Below are positions 10,104 to 21,840 of a stretch of 64,000 bases of DNA, one piece after another. The stretch's first letter is position 1. Each line of letters begins with the position of its first letter. The notes beneath the pieces are model-generated. The model had not been told where the DNA came from. It saw only the letters and a list, made by a program, of their open reading frames with translations, and did not search any database. Position numbers and translations under genes: made by a program. Source of the DNA: Arion vulgaris (Eukaryota; Mollusca; Gastropoda; Stylommatophora; Arionidae); the NCBI GenBank assembly GCA_020796225.1, contig CM036767.1, positions 14,908,927 to 14,972,926 on the forward strand, read 5' to 3'.

Positions 10104-10320
10104 TTGCAAGAAAGAAAAAAATGGGGATATGTTGGGTATACTCTGAGAAGAAATGTTATAAGAATCACAAAGCAAGCATTGAAATGGAAGGCAAATGGTT
10201 CAAGAAAAAAAAGGATGCATCTGAGAAACCATGAATTAAACTTTATTGAGAGAGGTCAGAAATATCAAACTCAATTCCATAGAAAAGATTTAATAAGTTG
10301 CAGAGTATAGACTGGTATGA
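10104..10320 (+). mobile_element. LINE-W-like 3' fragment
   Basis: It encodes KKWGYVGYTLRRNVIRITKQ, then ALKWKANGSRKK. This is the basic segment found near the C-terminus of RTE/jockey-like LINE proteins. A sister copy is at 15290-15470. Confidence 0.65.
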
Positions 10321-10681
10321 AGAAAATGCTTGAAAGGTCATATGTTTTAGTTTAGATGTCGAATCACCATCACTGCAAGTTGAACCAATTAGTCCATAAG
10401 TGCTCTGATCTTCTGAGTATGTCTCTAAGCGTGTGGTAACTAATGACACCGGTTCTTTGTTGGTTTACTATTCTTCTTTAGCTACCAGCATAGTGTTCTT
10501 GTCTAGCTACACACATTTGAGTTGAAATTTTTGCAGTCTGGTTAGTGTTGTAGATTCACCACTATTACTGGAATCGTTAACGATTCATATATAACGAACA
10601 ACAGATGTGGGTACATGCATTCCTTAGTGAATTACATAAGTCTGTGTTCCATTTCTTCATATACTTTGAGAAACTGTACCT

Positions 10682-10933
10682 ATGACGTCTTCTTCTTCTT
10701 TGCGTCGTTCTTTACGACCAATTTTAATCACTCTTTGTGATATGTTTGATCTTTGCCAAGAACATGTATGTGTTGCACATTGGTTTGGTAGGCCCATAAA
10801 CTTCTACACGTTTAGGACACATGCATCCGATTTCAGCCAAACCTCCTTAGTCGCCTCTTACGGCATGCGTGGCAGGTAACATTGGTTCTATTCTTTACAC
10901 CCCAAATTTGGGCCCGGTAACCACTCTGGTGAC
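10682..10933 (-). mobile_element. SINE-A copy, near full length
   Basis: It runs from the cttcttcttctttgcg tail to tttgggcccggtaaccactc at the head. All family blocks are present. Confidence 0.82.
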
Positions 10934-10975
10934 TTATGAAGTAAGAGAAGGCATGCATGTATAGCGGGGGCACTC

Positions 10976-11466
10976 ATCCGTGTGTTGCAGGGGAGTGCAG
11001 GAGAAGTAAAGACTAGTAACACTGCTATCTACAGGGCATGTCGTAAAAAGCGACTGAGTTTGGGGCCTAGGGAAGCTACCCTAGTAAATAAAAAGCATCA
11101 CGAAAATCAGATGTGCTGGCCTACTTGCAGGTGCATAACTGGCATAATGAACAATTTCTCTTAGGCTCAGATTATATACTTCTTCAAACATTCCATATCG
11201 ACCACTTGTTAACCACTATTTGTATGTGATCTGAGCCTTAGAGAAAGTGTTCATTGTGCCAGTTATGCACCTATACGTAGGCACATTCGATTTCTGCTGT
11301 GCTTTTTATTTAGGTCCTACCTCAGTCTCCTCTTACGCCATGTCTTGTAGGTCGCAATCGTACTATTCTTTGCTTCCTTGCAGCCCGCACCACACGGGTA
11401 GAGATTACATACAAATCACGAGTGGTTTAACAAGTGATCGATATGGAGCATTCAAGAAAATAAGGC
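10976..11466 (+). mobile_element. SINE-B copy interrupted by another SINE-B
   Basis: The outer copy is split at ggctcagatta and resumes at agattacatacaaatcac (11402). The two halves join to give the normal family order. Confidence 0.78.
11175..11401 (-). mobile_element. SINE-B copy nested in SINE-B
   Basis: It lies opposite in orientation inside the outer copy. A 6-bp duplication agatta lies at 11169-11174 and 11402-11407. Confidence 0.78.
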
Positions 11467-11840
11467 GTGGAGGGGGAGGCACTTATAAGGAAAGCTTCTT
11501 CATGAAAAATCAGTCAGATGCCTCATACCAGACGCCCTGATTATGCATGAATTCTCTCTCTCGCGCGCGTGATCACCACTTAGACTGATGTACCAGATTT
11601 CCCCATAAATCTCATGTGGAAATCTAATTCATGCAGCATTAGCATAGGTGTGTTTCCGTCACATCTTCAGCGCCATTTGGAGCTCTGGTGCTTATCCTTC
11701 GGTGATGTGTCCGGTTTTAGCCAATGTTTACTGGGTTTGCCCTCCGTCAGCATTTGGCTGTCCCCAGCCTACCTGCAAGGCAGCAGGTTATGCATGAATT
11801 CATAGCAGATGAACACAGAAGAAGAAGAAGACCAACTTGT
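11467..11840 (-). repeat. Repeat I copy interrupted by SINE-G
   Basis: Family blocks lie on both sides of the SINE-G insertion and end in agaagaagaag near 11830. Confidence 0.55.
11555..11787 (-). mobile_element. SINE-G copy with 14-bp target-site duplication
   Basis: In minus sense it runs from cctgctgccttgcaggt to a (GA)n tail. Flanks ttatgcatgaattc lie at 11541-11554 and 11788-11801. This shows SINE-G can move without the A-type head. Confidence 0.85.
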
Positions 11841-12139
11841 GAACAAAGTACATAAAAATAACAATGAAACTTACTAATCTTGATATCAACTTTGTGAAAT
11901 CTGAGAACTTTTATTAAGTCAAAAGTAAACATGTGTGTGTGTGTGCATATGATAACAGATACTTGATGACAAGAAACAAACAAATGAAGTCACATGGCAA
12001 TTTGTGAAACAAGAATTCTTACTCAATTTATAAACAGTAATATATTTATCTATAAACTATAAAGAAACCAATCTATCGGAAACTATCTGAAACCGATTTT
12101 CACAAATTTAACATGACTAATGATTTGGTTTCCGCTGGG
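11841..12139. other. Unassigned stretch with a short (TG)n run
   Basis: About seven TG units near 11933-11946; nothing else was recognised. Confidence 0.4.
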
Positions 12140-12425
12140 GCTTGCAAGGGGAGCTGAGAATAGCAATACTGTGACCTACAAGGCATGTTGTAAGAGGGCC
12201 TAGGGAAGCTCCTTGTGGACCAGGAGCCACACTAAGTGGCGTTTTTACTCTATAACTGCTTTTACCTTGGTCCACTAAGAGTTAAGAAATAAAAAGCATA
12301 GCGGAAATCAGATGTGCTGACCTACTTGTAGGCGCATAACTGGCACAATGTACAAATGCTCTTACACAAATGCTCATACACAAAGAGTGGTTTAACAAGG
12401 AGTTGATATGGAGCACTTGAAGGAT
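12140..12425 (+). mobile_element. SINE-B copy with a 70-bp internal insertion
   Basis: The body breaks after cctagggaagct and resumes at aaataaaaagcat. The insert (about 12211-12283) has short inverted ends gtggacc/ggtccac. Related sequence (accaggagccacactaa) is at 7988-8005. Confidence 0.7.
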
Positions 12426-12530
12426 TGTTTTCTAGAGCCAGACACTGCATCCCTCTTTGGGGGACTACACACAAGCTGCATGGGCCCGTAGCAGTCAGCA
12501 ACTCGTAGATAACTGCTAGCGCCAGGGTCA

Positions 12531-12672
12531 GCGTAAGAACAAAGCTGACCAAGACTCTACTTCACCTCCATGTGGTGGCCCAGGAAACAGATGATGACCA
12601 AGAACAGCGTAAGAACAAAGCTGACCAAGACTCTACTTCACCTCCATGGCGGCCGAAACAGATGACGACCAA
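12531..12672. repeat. 76-bp tandem duplication
   Basis: Two copies of gcgtaagaacaaagctgacc plus aagactctacttcacctccatg. Confidence 0.85.
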
Positions 12673-12978
12673 GAAGTCTTGCTACATTTGTGTAGATCAA
12701 AGATGGAGAAGTTAACTGGGTACCCAAAAATGCTATTCTGAAGTCGGATGTGTCAGACTGAAAGGTGCAGATACCACATCTCATGCTGAAAACTGCGGCA
12801 TACGCATTGCATACTCCGGACTACATCATGCTATAATGAGCGGGAGTATGAGAACGAACACGGAGTATGAGAATGAGCAGGAGAGACGATGTATGGAACG
12901 AACACGGAAGAATAATTTTTGTGGGGGTCTTTAGTTTATCATGAAAATAAAGAATAAAAAATGTATGCTAGTTAAAGA

Positions 12979-13130
12979 TCGCCAGAGTGGTTACCTGGAC
13001 CCAATTCATGGATGTAAAGAATAGAACCACTGTTACCTGTCATGCATGTGAGGCTAGCTACCCCACCCGTTAAAAAAGACTAGATAGCTACAGAAACCAC
13101 ACCCAGGGAAGAAAAGGACCCGGCAAGGGC
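12979..13130 (+). mobile_element. Chimeric SINE: A-type head with a third kind of body
   Basis: 12979-13054 is the SINE-A head (gccagagtggttacctgg to gttacctg.catgcatg). The sequence then switches to ggctagctaccccaccc and agactagatagctacaga, which also occurs between the A head and G body at 34.8 kb. Confidence 0.6.
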
Positions 13131-13680
13131 AAGAGAATGGAGAGAGTGAGAGATCTGGAAAGATGGCTTCGGATATGTACATTCAGTCCATTCGGCTTGG
13201 TTAGACCTGACAAGACTCTCACCGATATAGCCTGAAGGATACTAAAGGCATACAAACCCTCCAACCACGATAAGGTAGGCTAATGTGAGGGCCTGGATGG
13301 GAGGCCTTGGATATGAGGGGCCTTGGTTGCGGACATATGCCTCCTAGGGTAAAGAAGAATTACATAAGATAGTTTTGAAAATAACAAATTTATTACTGCA
13401 TATAAATGTGCAAATGATGGGCACCTTGCGTAGCCCTTAAATAGTAGATCAAATATAACATATATCATATTTTAAACGTATTTGAATAGAGATCTAGTGA
13501 GAAAATGTACAAAACTGGAATGAAAAAAACTCTCAGACTTATCTGCAAAAATATTGATACTCTTGTAAATACACATGCAAAAAATAGCTTTTTCTCTTTG
13601 TGGTAAATAAATAAGTATCAGTAATTTTATAGTTTCGGAGTAGTAGGTCTTAGCATTTGGTGGTTAGGTGGTCAGTTTAC
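13131..13680. other. Unassigned stretch
   Basis: A short plus-strand frame near 13140-13230 reads VRDLERWLRICTFSPFGLVR but is closed by stops and was not recognised. The rest is AT-rich with no feature. Confidence 0.35.
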
Positions 13681-13835
13681 TTTCTTGCTTCCTTTCTTTC
13701 GTTTGCTTGAAATATTGTTTATATTCCACGTTGTCTCTTGTATAAACTTCACTGTTGTAGCTCACACAGAGGTCTGTGTCCTTCGATGTAGAGGGTCCGA
13801 CCCTGCACCTGCCTGAGTGTCTGTCACAGGGCCAG
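13680..13835 (-). mobile_element. LINE-T tail fragment
   Basis: It shares tttgcttgaaatattgt..atattc..cgttgtctcttgtataaacttc with 14105-14200, the 3' part of LINE-T. Confidence 0.55.
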
Positions 13836-14104
13836 TGTCATAATGTTTAGTATATATAAACATACTGTGACAAAAGAAACATAGAAATATACTAACATAT
13901 GTGTTAGTGCATGGCAACCTGATTGCTATAGTGTGCCTCTTGGCTGGTTGCCTCCGGCTTCAGCATTTACTTTCTTGCTAACTTCCATTCACGATACCAA
14001 TCAGTCAAACATTCATTTATAGCATACTTGAATAAAGTGTAAGTGAACTAGGGAGTTGGTCATAAGATGTGATTGTGATGACCAGAAGTCAGGGTTATCA
14101 GAAA

Positions 14105-14400
14105 TCCTTCCTTCCTTCTTTTCATTCGCTTGAAATATTGTCTATATATTCAACGTTGTCTCTTGTATAAACTTCAGTCTTTTGTAGCTCACACAGAGAT
14201 CCGTGTAGTTTTCTGTCTGGTGTTGTTTCATTAGGCCACTGAGTTTGCCTCTTCTTTGCAGTCTGCATTTGTACCTGTCCACAAGTACACATGGCTGAAT
14301 TGCCAATCTTGAATTTTGTATACAAGTGGTTTCTGAGTCGATTGTTTCCTGTTCTAAGGCGGTTATCAGAAATGACCAACACCCTGTTTCACCTCAAGAG
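14105..14400 (-). mobile_element. LINE-T C-terminal fragment
   Basis: The minus strand reads [20 protein letters not shown] followed by CGQ, the His/Cys motif after RNase H. It ends VYTRDNVEYID. Sister copies are at 34262-34345 and 38505-38960. Confidence 0.7.
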
Positions 14401-14499
14401 GGTGGTTCCAGTACCAGGCTGCATCACTCTATTCTGAATCAAAGAGGATCACTGATGTGTTGGTTCGAAAACTGTAAATATTGCAACCTCCATGTGCAC

Positions 14500-14626
14500 T
14501 ACCAGCACAGAGTGGCAAACACTTTTTTCAGAACCAGAGAAGAACTAGGGAGCAATCACAGTCCATATCATTTGTACTGTCAGTGCTTTAACCAACTGAC
14601 TACGCCAGCACTCAAAGAGGGTCACT
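14500..14626 (-). mobile_element. SINE-J copy (tRNA-like head)
   Basis: The minus strand starts GTGCTGGCGTAGTCAGTTGG, and TTAAAGC follows. The rest matches the copy at 14998-15112. Confidence 0.65.
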
Positions 14627-14756
14627 GATGTGTCGGGTCAAAATCAATGGCAAACTTTACGTCAACACATATAAGTGGTGCCTAGAAAATCAACAACTCA
14701 TTTACTGTGGTTGATTACTACATCCTTTAGGATATGCCCCGATTTTCATTTCATAT

Positions 14757-14990
14757 AGGGTAATAACGGTGTTAGGCCCGTATTTTTCATTGACCATCGG
14801 AACAAGATGGACGGTGTGGTTAACATCACGTCAGCCACCTGTACTTCCCAGTGCTTTTCCTGGTACCCAATTGAGGCTAGGTCAACCCAAGAGCTATTAC
14901 GGTTGGATCAAATTCCACACCCACTATGGAATTAAACTCAGACCACTATCATAAGAAGCTATTTCACTAACACCTACGCTACTGTAGCAC
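14757..14990 (-). mobile_element. SINE-E copy, diverged
   Basis: It has blocks cgtcagccacctgtacttcc, ggtacccaattgaggc and a degraded head tagtgttagtg in the order of SINE-E reversed. Confidence 0.75.
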
Positions 14991-14997
14991 TCCCAGC

Positions 14998-15112
14998 ACA
15001 GTGTGACAAATGCTTTTTTTCCAGGACCAACGAATAACTAGGGATCAATCACAATCCATATCATTTGTACTGTTAGTGCTTTAACCGACTGACCATGCCA
15101 GCACTCAGTGCC
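14998..15112 (-). mobile_element. SINE-J copy
   Basis: The head is gagtgctggcatggtcagtc; it shares gtacaaatgatatgga with the copy at 14500. Confidence 0.65.
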
Positions 15113-15289
15113 ACATGCAAAACAATAAAAGAAAATGAAAAAACTGATGATAATTACATTCATGATTTCAGAATTCAAATTAAGAACTACATTACACAAA
15201 AGTTCTGTAATAAACTTGAGCAAATAAATAATTGTAGATGACCATTCTTCCCCTGTAGATTTACAATTAGCATTTTAGAGAAACAATTG

Positions 15290-15470
15290 TTATAAGAAAA
15301 GAGATATGTTGGACATACTTTGAAAAGAAATGACCACAGAATATCAAAGCAGGCATTGAAGTTTGATGCAGAGGGTTCAAGAAAGAGAGGATGACCTAAG
15401 GAGACCCTGAAATAAACTTTGCTGAGAGAGGCAAGAAATATTGGTCTCAGTCCCATGGAGGATACTTTGT
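15290..15470 (+). mobile_element. LINE-W-like 3' fragment
   Basis: It aligns with 10120-10310: gagatatgttgg..ata, gcaggcattgaag, gttcaagaaagagaggatg, tgctgagagaggcaagaaat. Confidence 0.6.
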
Positions 15471-15576
15471 TATTATGTGTTTCACCTGGATAGAGCGGGA
15501 TAGAGAAATTGCTTGCAGGCCCTATGTAACATATAACTGTACGAGAGGAATTATGATTATTTTATAGAAAGATATC

Positions 15577-15780
15577 GCCTGTCTGCCCAGCGTGTTTGTA
15601 GCGCGTTGGACTATGGGTGACTATCCCTCTGTGTGTATGGGTTCAATTCCGCGGGATGGCAGAATAAGCCATAGATTCCCCAGATTTACGGTGTTCGTGG
15701 CACCGAACCGAAGGGTTACGATGTCCATGGCACCGAGCGGAAGAGCTGAAAAGCTCAAGTGCTTCTGGATCGAAAAAAAA
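15577..15780 (+). mobile_element. SINE-D copy with 13-bp target-site duplication
   Basis: Head to poly(A) is complete. Perfect flanks atagaaagatatc lie at 15564-15576 and 15781-15793. Confidence 0.9.
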
Positions 15781-15967
15781 ATAGAAAGATATCCAGTTGC
15801 ATCTGTTTGTAGATGCTTAGTTTGGGATAGTAAATCTCTGGTTGTATGGGGCACATATCAAACCATACCATAGAATAGGACAGAATGTTCGCACAGAAAC
15901 TGCTTTGTATACCATGTGGTATAATGAATAATATGGCACCAGACCTGTATTGTTCTTTGACCAGCAG

Positions 15968-16200
15968 CCACTCTTGTGTTGCCGGGGAACAAAGAATAGT
16001 AACAATGCGACCTACATGGCGTGTCATAAGAGGCGGCTGAGGTAAGCTACCTTAGAAAATAGAAAGCGCAGCAGAAATCTGATATGCTGGCCTACTTGTA
16101 GTCGTATAACTGGCACAACGTACAATCGCTTTTCGACTCAGATCACATACAAATCAAAAAGAGTGGTTAACAAGTGGTCGATATGGAGCGTTCAAAGAAG
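15968..16200 (+). mobile_element. SINE-B copy with 8-bp target-site duplication
   Basis: Flanks accagcag lie at 15960-15967 and 16201-16208. The tail is caaagaag. Confidence 0.82.
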
Positions 16201-16280
16201 ACCAGCAGTAAACTATGGGTGATGTGGTCAACATCAGGTCGGCTGCCTTTTACTTCTCACAGCAGTGGTTACTAAGCACC

Positions 16281-16499
16281 TATGTTGCCTGTCTGCCCAG
16301 CGTGTTCGTAGCGCGTTGGACTACGGGTGACTATCCCTCTGTGTGTGCGGGTTCAATTCCGCGGATGGCAGAAAAAGCCACAGATTCCCCAGATTTACGG
16401 TGTTCGTGGCACCGAACCGAAGGGTTACAATGTCCATGGCACCGAGCCGAAGAGCTGAAAAGCTCAAGTGCTTCTGGATCTAAAAAAAAAAAAAAAAAA
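16281..16499 (+). mobile_element. SINE-D copy
   Basis: The full head (GTAGCGCGTTGGAC, GGGTTCAATTCC) is present with an 18-base A run. Flanks contain cacctat on both sides. Confidence 0.85.
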
Positions 16500-16825
16500 C
16501 CCACCTATTTGAATAATACACCAATAGTTGGTAAGGAAAATATGAGAAGATTAACTGTGTCTAAAGTAAACAAGTAGATAAAATGAAGAGATATCAAAGA
16601 AACAGAGCTCCATCTGTAGGGCTGGAACTGAACTGATTATGTTGCTATAAGAGACAAAGGTGTTATCACTAGAACAGCAACGATATGGAACCTAGAGGGA
16701 AGATAAAAGAGAGATCAACCAAAGACAACTTTGTGCACAATAATGAACAATATAATTTGAAATACGAAAAACTCAAGGGTCCTTTACGAAGGACAACTAC
16801 AACTTCTATATCCTTCTATCTATAT

Positions 16826-17060
16826 CATAGGCTCCCAAAGTGGGCGGAATTTCCTACTTCATGTATATAAACATTTGAAAATTGACCATGTATGACAGAA
16901 ATATATATCAATTTCTATGTCAAAGTGAAAATAGAGCATGTATACGGGAAGGGAGAGGGGGAAGCATCGGCAAACTGTTATGATTTGGGGGTGTGTGTGG
17001 CGTTACAAAGTTTATATCGTGCAAAGTGGGCGGTGGGTTGAAAAAGTTTGGGAATCTACG
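16826..17060. mobile_element. hAT-like MITE
   Basis: The ends are cataggctcccaaa and tttgggaatctacg, inverted with a few mismatches. Flanks atctatat and ttctatat match at 7 of 8 positions, the duplication size of hAT elements. Confidence 0.6.
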
Positions 17061-17254
17061 TTCTATATCATCTTCATGTCATAGTCGACACATAAGACAT
17101 TCACAAGTGATCCCCATTGTTGCTGGTCTGCTAACATTCTATCTCATTTGGGGGTTTCTGTGGTGTAGAGGTTGGTGCTTGCATCTTGCTCCAAATGTAC
17201 TTATTACTCTTCCATGTGGAGTCATTGAGATATTTTTTCAAGAGATCCCTGATA

Positions 17255-17460
17255 TCTTCTTCTTCTTCTCCTTCTGCGTTCTCACTAGATTGGGATTTCA
17301 GATTCTCTAATAAAGACAGCCGTCTGTCTCAGATTATCAGCCACGCCATACAGTTTGTCTTGGACGATAGTGTAAGTGGGCCACCTCTTTCTTCTCAAGT
17401 CTGCATACTTGGGGCAGTTCTGTAGGATATAATTCCTATGATTTCTGCTTCCGACCTCTT
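17255..17460 (-). mobile_element. LINE-T fragment
   Basis: It is nearly identical to 38510-38680 and related to 22066-22200 (ctcactagattgggatttca..ccacgccatacagtttgtct). Confidence 0.65.
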
Positions 17461-17582
17461 CCTGCAGTAAGTTTTGGCCACCCTCGTGATGGTAGGTCTG
17501 ACATTCTTACTGCGTGGCTAAATCTCAGAGACAGATTGGCAACCGTAGAATCCGTTATCCCATTCCTCATTGTGAGGGTCGT

Positions 17583-18245
17583 TACTTACTTACTTAATCC
17601 CGCGTGCCTAGTGACACATGGGGCTTCAGAAAGGACTATCCATGCTCTCCTGTCCTGTGCAACCTTCAGCGCAGAGCCCCACGTCAGAGATGCGGTGTCC
17701 AGTTCCTCTTCCATCATGCGCCTCCATGTTGTCCGTGGTCTGCCTTTCTTTCTCTTTCCTCTGGTGTCCAAGTGAGGGCTATCCTTGCAGGCATTTCTTG
17801 TCTCATTCTCATAACATGTCCGAGCCATTTCCATCTTCTCTTTTTGAGTATGTCATTCATTGCCTCTTGTCTTGTGTCTTGGAGTAGTTGGTTATTGGAT
17901 ATTTTTACTGGCCAAAAGATTCCCAAGATTCTGCGAAGACAAGAGTGGTGGAAAACTGACAGCCTGCTAGTATCTCCTTTGGTCATCCTCCAACACTCCG
18001 ATCCGTAGAGCAAAACTGGCAAAACAATGCTTTTATAGAGTTTAAGCTTTGTGGTCCTATTGTAGATTTTGGACTTCCATACTGGTTTCATTCTGGCAAA
18101 GCGGTTCTGGCCTTACTTAGACGTGATTTTATATCTTCCTCTGTGCCACCATTTAGTGTCAGTACGCTACCAAGATATGTAAACTGCTCAACCCTTTCCA
18201 GTGTTTCATTTTCTAACATTACTGGTTGTTGGATTTCACTGTTTG
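17583..18245 (-). mobile_element. LINE-Z 3' part (RTE-like non-LTR retrotransposon)
   Basis: Minus-strand frames read VEQFTYLGSVLTLNGGTEED, then VLPVLLYGSECW, RRWKWLGHVMRM and RPRTTWRRMMEEELDTASLT. This is the order seen after the RT domain of RTE-like LINEs. Two frameshifts break it. The 3' end is a (TAAG)n tail at 17583-17596. Confidence 0.82.
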
Positions 18246-18339
18246 TCATAATGTGAGGGGTCGTTGCACCATGTTATGCGCCTTACGGCCTGGTGCATCC
18301 GTTTCTGCAAGCATTTGTTTCGGTTAGCATTCCCTAGCG

Positions 18340-18448
18340 GACACATGCATCCGATTTCAGCCAAACCTCCTTAGTCGCCTCTTACGACATGCATGGCAGG
18401 TAACAGTGGTTCTATTTACATCCCAAATTTGGGCCCCGTAACTGCTCG
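18340..18448 (-). mobile_element. SINE-A head fragment
   Basis: It runs from gcatccgatttcagccaaac to tgggccccgtaactgctcgg. The 3' half is missing. Confidence 0.75.
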
Positions 18449-18795
18449 GGATCCCGATATCAGTGTAGGTGAGATCGAGTCCCTAGTCCTATCAAAGATG
18501 GGTGATAAAAAGTAGGTCTCCTGTTCAAGTTGAGCATGTAAAAGAACCCGTAGCAGTCTAAAATCGAGAAGAGGATCGCTGAAAAGCCCTGGCAAAATTC
18601 ATTTGAAAAATTAAAAAAATAAAATTCCTACAAAATATTTTCACACCATCTTCTAAATTACATCATGGATCCTCGCCGGTGCTACAGAGTTCGTGCACTT
18701 CCGCTGATATTTTCCTGTGTATGAAAGAGATCGGAGCACACATGATTACTCACCGAAGTGCAATGATGATGGTTCTATGTATCAATCAATCAAAT
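18449..18795 (+). mobile_element. SINE-F body
   Basis: It runs from gatatcagtgtaggtgagat through gcaatgatgatggttct; it lacks the tRNA-like head seen at 56876. Confidence 0.7.
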
Positions 18796-19234
18796 GAGGT
18801 GTAATGGTCACCATTTGTATTGCTGGTTTTTGGTGACAGGACAAAAGAAAACAAACTAATGAACCAGTATCTCAAAACGAATCTGTCTGTATAACAAACA
18901 GTGGAAACTTGTTATAAGAACGCTATGATGTATCTAAGATCATTAAGGAGATAGAATAGAAAAGGAAGATATGACATTTGGACCAAGTGCCAGCACCTGC
19001 CCTCAATTATTTCGGTATGAAATAGCACCGTACAACATTATTGTTAAAACAAATTCAATAAATTAAAGAAGATAAAAAACACTTATAGCATGTATTCCGA
19101 GTTAGATGGACCAACACGCCTAAATAGCGGTATTACAAGAGAGAAAATATATGCTGTTGATACGCAGTGTGCAGTTTGGGTTTTTAATTTTCACCCATCA
19201 GAAAGATTTGAAATGCTCTCGACTTTACAGCGAC
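18796..19234. other. Unassigned stretch
   Basis: AT-rich; no exon or repeat family recognised. Confidence 0.4.
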
Positions 19235-19478
19235 GTGAACTTTGTTCTCAAGAAAAAGACAGTACTTAACGATATGCTATCTGCTTCTCTTCTGAACTTG
19301 TTCTCAAGAAAGAAGACCAGTACTTTAACTGATAGGCTATCTGCTTCTCTTCTGAACTTGTTCAAAGAAAGTAGACCAGTACTTTAACTGATAGGCTACG
19401 TACCTCTCTCCTGAACTTGTTCTCCCGAAAGTAGACCAAGGCCATAACTGCTAGGCCACCTGCTTCTCTAAAGTAAGT
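19235..19478. repeat. 60-bp minisatellite, 4 units
   Basis: The units begin ttgttctcaagaaag and contain accagtactttaactgatag and gcttctcttctgaac. Divergence increases to the right. Confidence 0.88.
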
Positions 19479-19985
19479 GCTTTCACAAATTAAAACCACT
19501 TTTAACTCATCTACAAAACTTATGATCATCATTAGAAGAGACATAATTTCAAAATAACAATGAAATGACATAGAGACAACACTAAGAAGTACTGACTGCC
19601 ATCAGTAAAAAAATGTACATTTGACGTTACACAAATATATTGGTAGGATTCAAGTGAGATCATCAGATATCATTTCCTCTTTGAAGTTAATCAAATCGAC
19701 AGCTATCAGACAGACTATTCATATTTTTCTTCCTTTCTATTTTGCCTCACAGCGTCAGGAAAAGAAGAGATTTCTAGAACAGGTTTTTGTATGCACTTCA
19801 TAAACAGTGATTTTCATCACCTCTGTTATCTCTGAGGTCCACCTTTTGATTATCAATCAAAATCACAGTCATGTTACTTAGAATTAATGTTTAACTAAGC
19901 TAGATTTTTATCCTTCAGTTTCTATGAGCGTGGATGAAGGTTGACCTAGAATTTAAATATAATCTCACAAAAAATGAGTTTAAAG
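19479..19985. other. Unassigned stretch
   Basis: No recognisable coding, RNA or repeat signal. A short block near 19745-19800 (cacagcgtcagga.aagaaga) recurs near 63490. Confidence 0.35.
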
Positions 19986-19987
19986 GT

Positions 19988-20232
19988 CTTCGAATGCTCC
20001 ATATCGACCACTTGTTAACCACTCTAGGTGATTTGTATGTCCGAGCCTAAGAGCGATTGTATGTTGTGCCAATTATGCGCCTACAAGTAGGCAACCACAT
20101 CCATTTCTGCGATACTTTTTATTTCTAGGGTAGCTTCCCTAGACCCTTACCTTAGTCGCTCTTACCTTAGTTGCCTTGCAGGTAACAGTGTTACTATTCT
20201 TTGCTCCCATTGAGGCCCCGGTCCCACACGGG
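19988..20232 (-). mobile_element. SINE-B copy
   Basis: It runs from the tail cttcgaatgctccatatcga to the head gtcccacacgggcag. Confidence 0.78.
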
Positions 20233-20395
20233 CAGTTTAAAGATGAAGAATTGATTTAGTTGCACCGGGTATTCCTTATAACTCGGCCCCCTGTATGCAG
20301 AAATGGCATGTCACCTGCAGAAAGCAGGAACTGTGAGGCTCCGACAACAATCCTAGGGATATCTAGAAAAATGTGCTCGCAGATAAAAAAAATAT
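20233..20395 (-). mobile_element. SINE-C 3' part, head missing
   Basis: It contains the family body (ttaaagatgaagaattgatt to ctagggatatctaga) but stops before the tRNA-like head. Confidence 0.65.
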
Positions 20396-20523
20396 CGAGA
20401 TGTGATTTATTTCTTGTTAAACTAATTTGTCCAAATCAAGAAAATTCAGATACAAAGCTGCCATCTGTGTGTCCCAACCATCTTAATTTAATGTCAGGAG
20501 TATCAACCCAAGACATAGCATAG

Positions 20524-20763
20524 GGTCTAAAGCCAAAAGATTGACTTCATTGCCCCGGGTTTACCCCATATGGCTCGGTCCTTCTCCGCAGAAATGGCAC
20601 GCCAACTGTCAAGAGTATTGCACAAAGCACGAACTCTGTAGCCCCTGCAACAATCCTAGGGGTATCTGGAAAAAATGCACTTGTAAACAGAACGATCTGG
20701 ATTCGAACCCACGACTTCAGAACACAAGGTGAAGGCGTAATCACTTAGCCATGGAGATCCCCA
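20524..20763 (-). mobile_element. SINE-C copy
   Basis: The head in minus sense is GGGATCTCCATGGCTAAGTG. The B box is GGGTTCGAATCC. Confidence 0.82.
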
Positions 20764-21180
20764 ACATAGTAAAACATGCATTAGGTTAGAATAACGCAGC
20801 ACTTTCTGAAACAAACATAATGCATTGGGAACTGTAAGAAAATGAAACAGAATCAAAGAAATATACCACAAAAAAAGGACAAAATTTGGACTAGACAAAT
20901 CAAAACAAAGATACTAAATGTTTACAATCGGAATTGAAAAATGTGTCACCTATAAAGGACTCTGTGCAAGAAAATTCAAGTTGACTTTTCATGTTGGTAA
21001 CACACTGTAGTAAAATTGTGAAAAAGTTGTTTCATGTGAAGATTAAAAGATACAATCATTATCTGATTGTGAAAGTGATGGTAAAACTCACTAGACAATC
21101 CATTATCTGCACATCCAGATTAACACATCAATTACCAAGAGCTGCAGCCAGCGCCAATTTTCAGCCCTGTTTGGCCATGC
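20764..21180. other. Unassigned stretch
   Basis: AT-rich sequence without recognisable features. Confidence 0.4.
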
Positions 21181-21840
21181 TACTTCTTCTTCACCTTCAC
21201 CCTAGGGAGACACAGGTCCGCAACCAAGGTTTTCCAAGCTATCCTGTCCAATGCCATCTTTTCCAGATCTTTCCTTATTTTCTTGGATTCTGTTTCCAAC
21301 TCCCAACTCAAGGTATTCCGTGTCTTCCCTTATCTCTATTACCCTGAGGGTTTCATCGGAGGGCATGTCTCATGATGCTGTTAGGAAGTCTGCTCGTGTG
21401 TGTGTCCTATCCAGCATCACTGGTTGACCTTTATCTCTTGTTTGACCTGCCATTATCCCGCTCTATCCCACAGTTCCCTGTTTGTGAGCCTGTCATACCG
21501 GTCGTAGATGGAGTATCCTGCACAGGCATCTACTGATGAATGTCTTATCGTTACTATCTATCTACATCCTCTTCATGTCCAGATTGACAGATAAGACTTC
21601 TACAAGAGACTTCCACTATTGCCGTTCTGCTGCCTTTCTACCAACCATCTCCCATGTCAGACCACACTCCTTCAACTCTCTCTCCACAGTTCTTCTCCAT
21701 GTTTCCTTTGGATGTCCAGGCCTTCTCTTCCCATCCGCTATCCATCTGAGAGCTGTCCTAACCAATGCCCCCACTGGCATACGACATACATGTCCAAACC
21801 GTCATGTAACTTATCGTTACACAAGCACTTAATATATTCC
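21181..21840 (-). mobile_element. LINE-W-like tails, two abutting fragments
   Basis: 21181-21535 reads in minus sense SIYDRYDRLTNRELWDRAG, a segment typical of the LINE-W C-terminus. 21540-21840 reads KAWTSKGNMEKNCGERVEG, a degenerate copy of the basic tail seen at 29190. Confidence 0.6.

Noticed and set aside
17604..18008. 134-codon plus-strand frame
   Set aside because: It is antisense to the LINE-Z C-terminal coding region.
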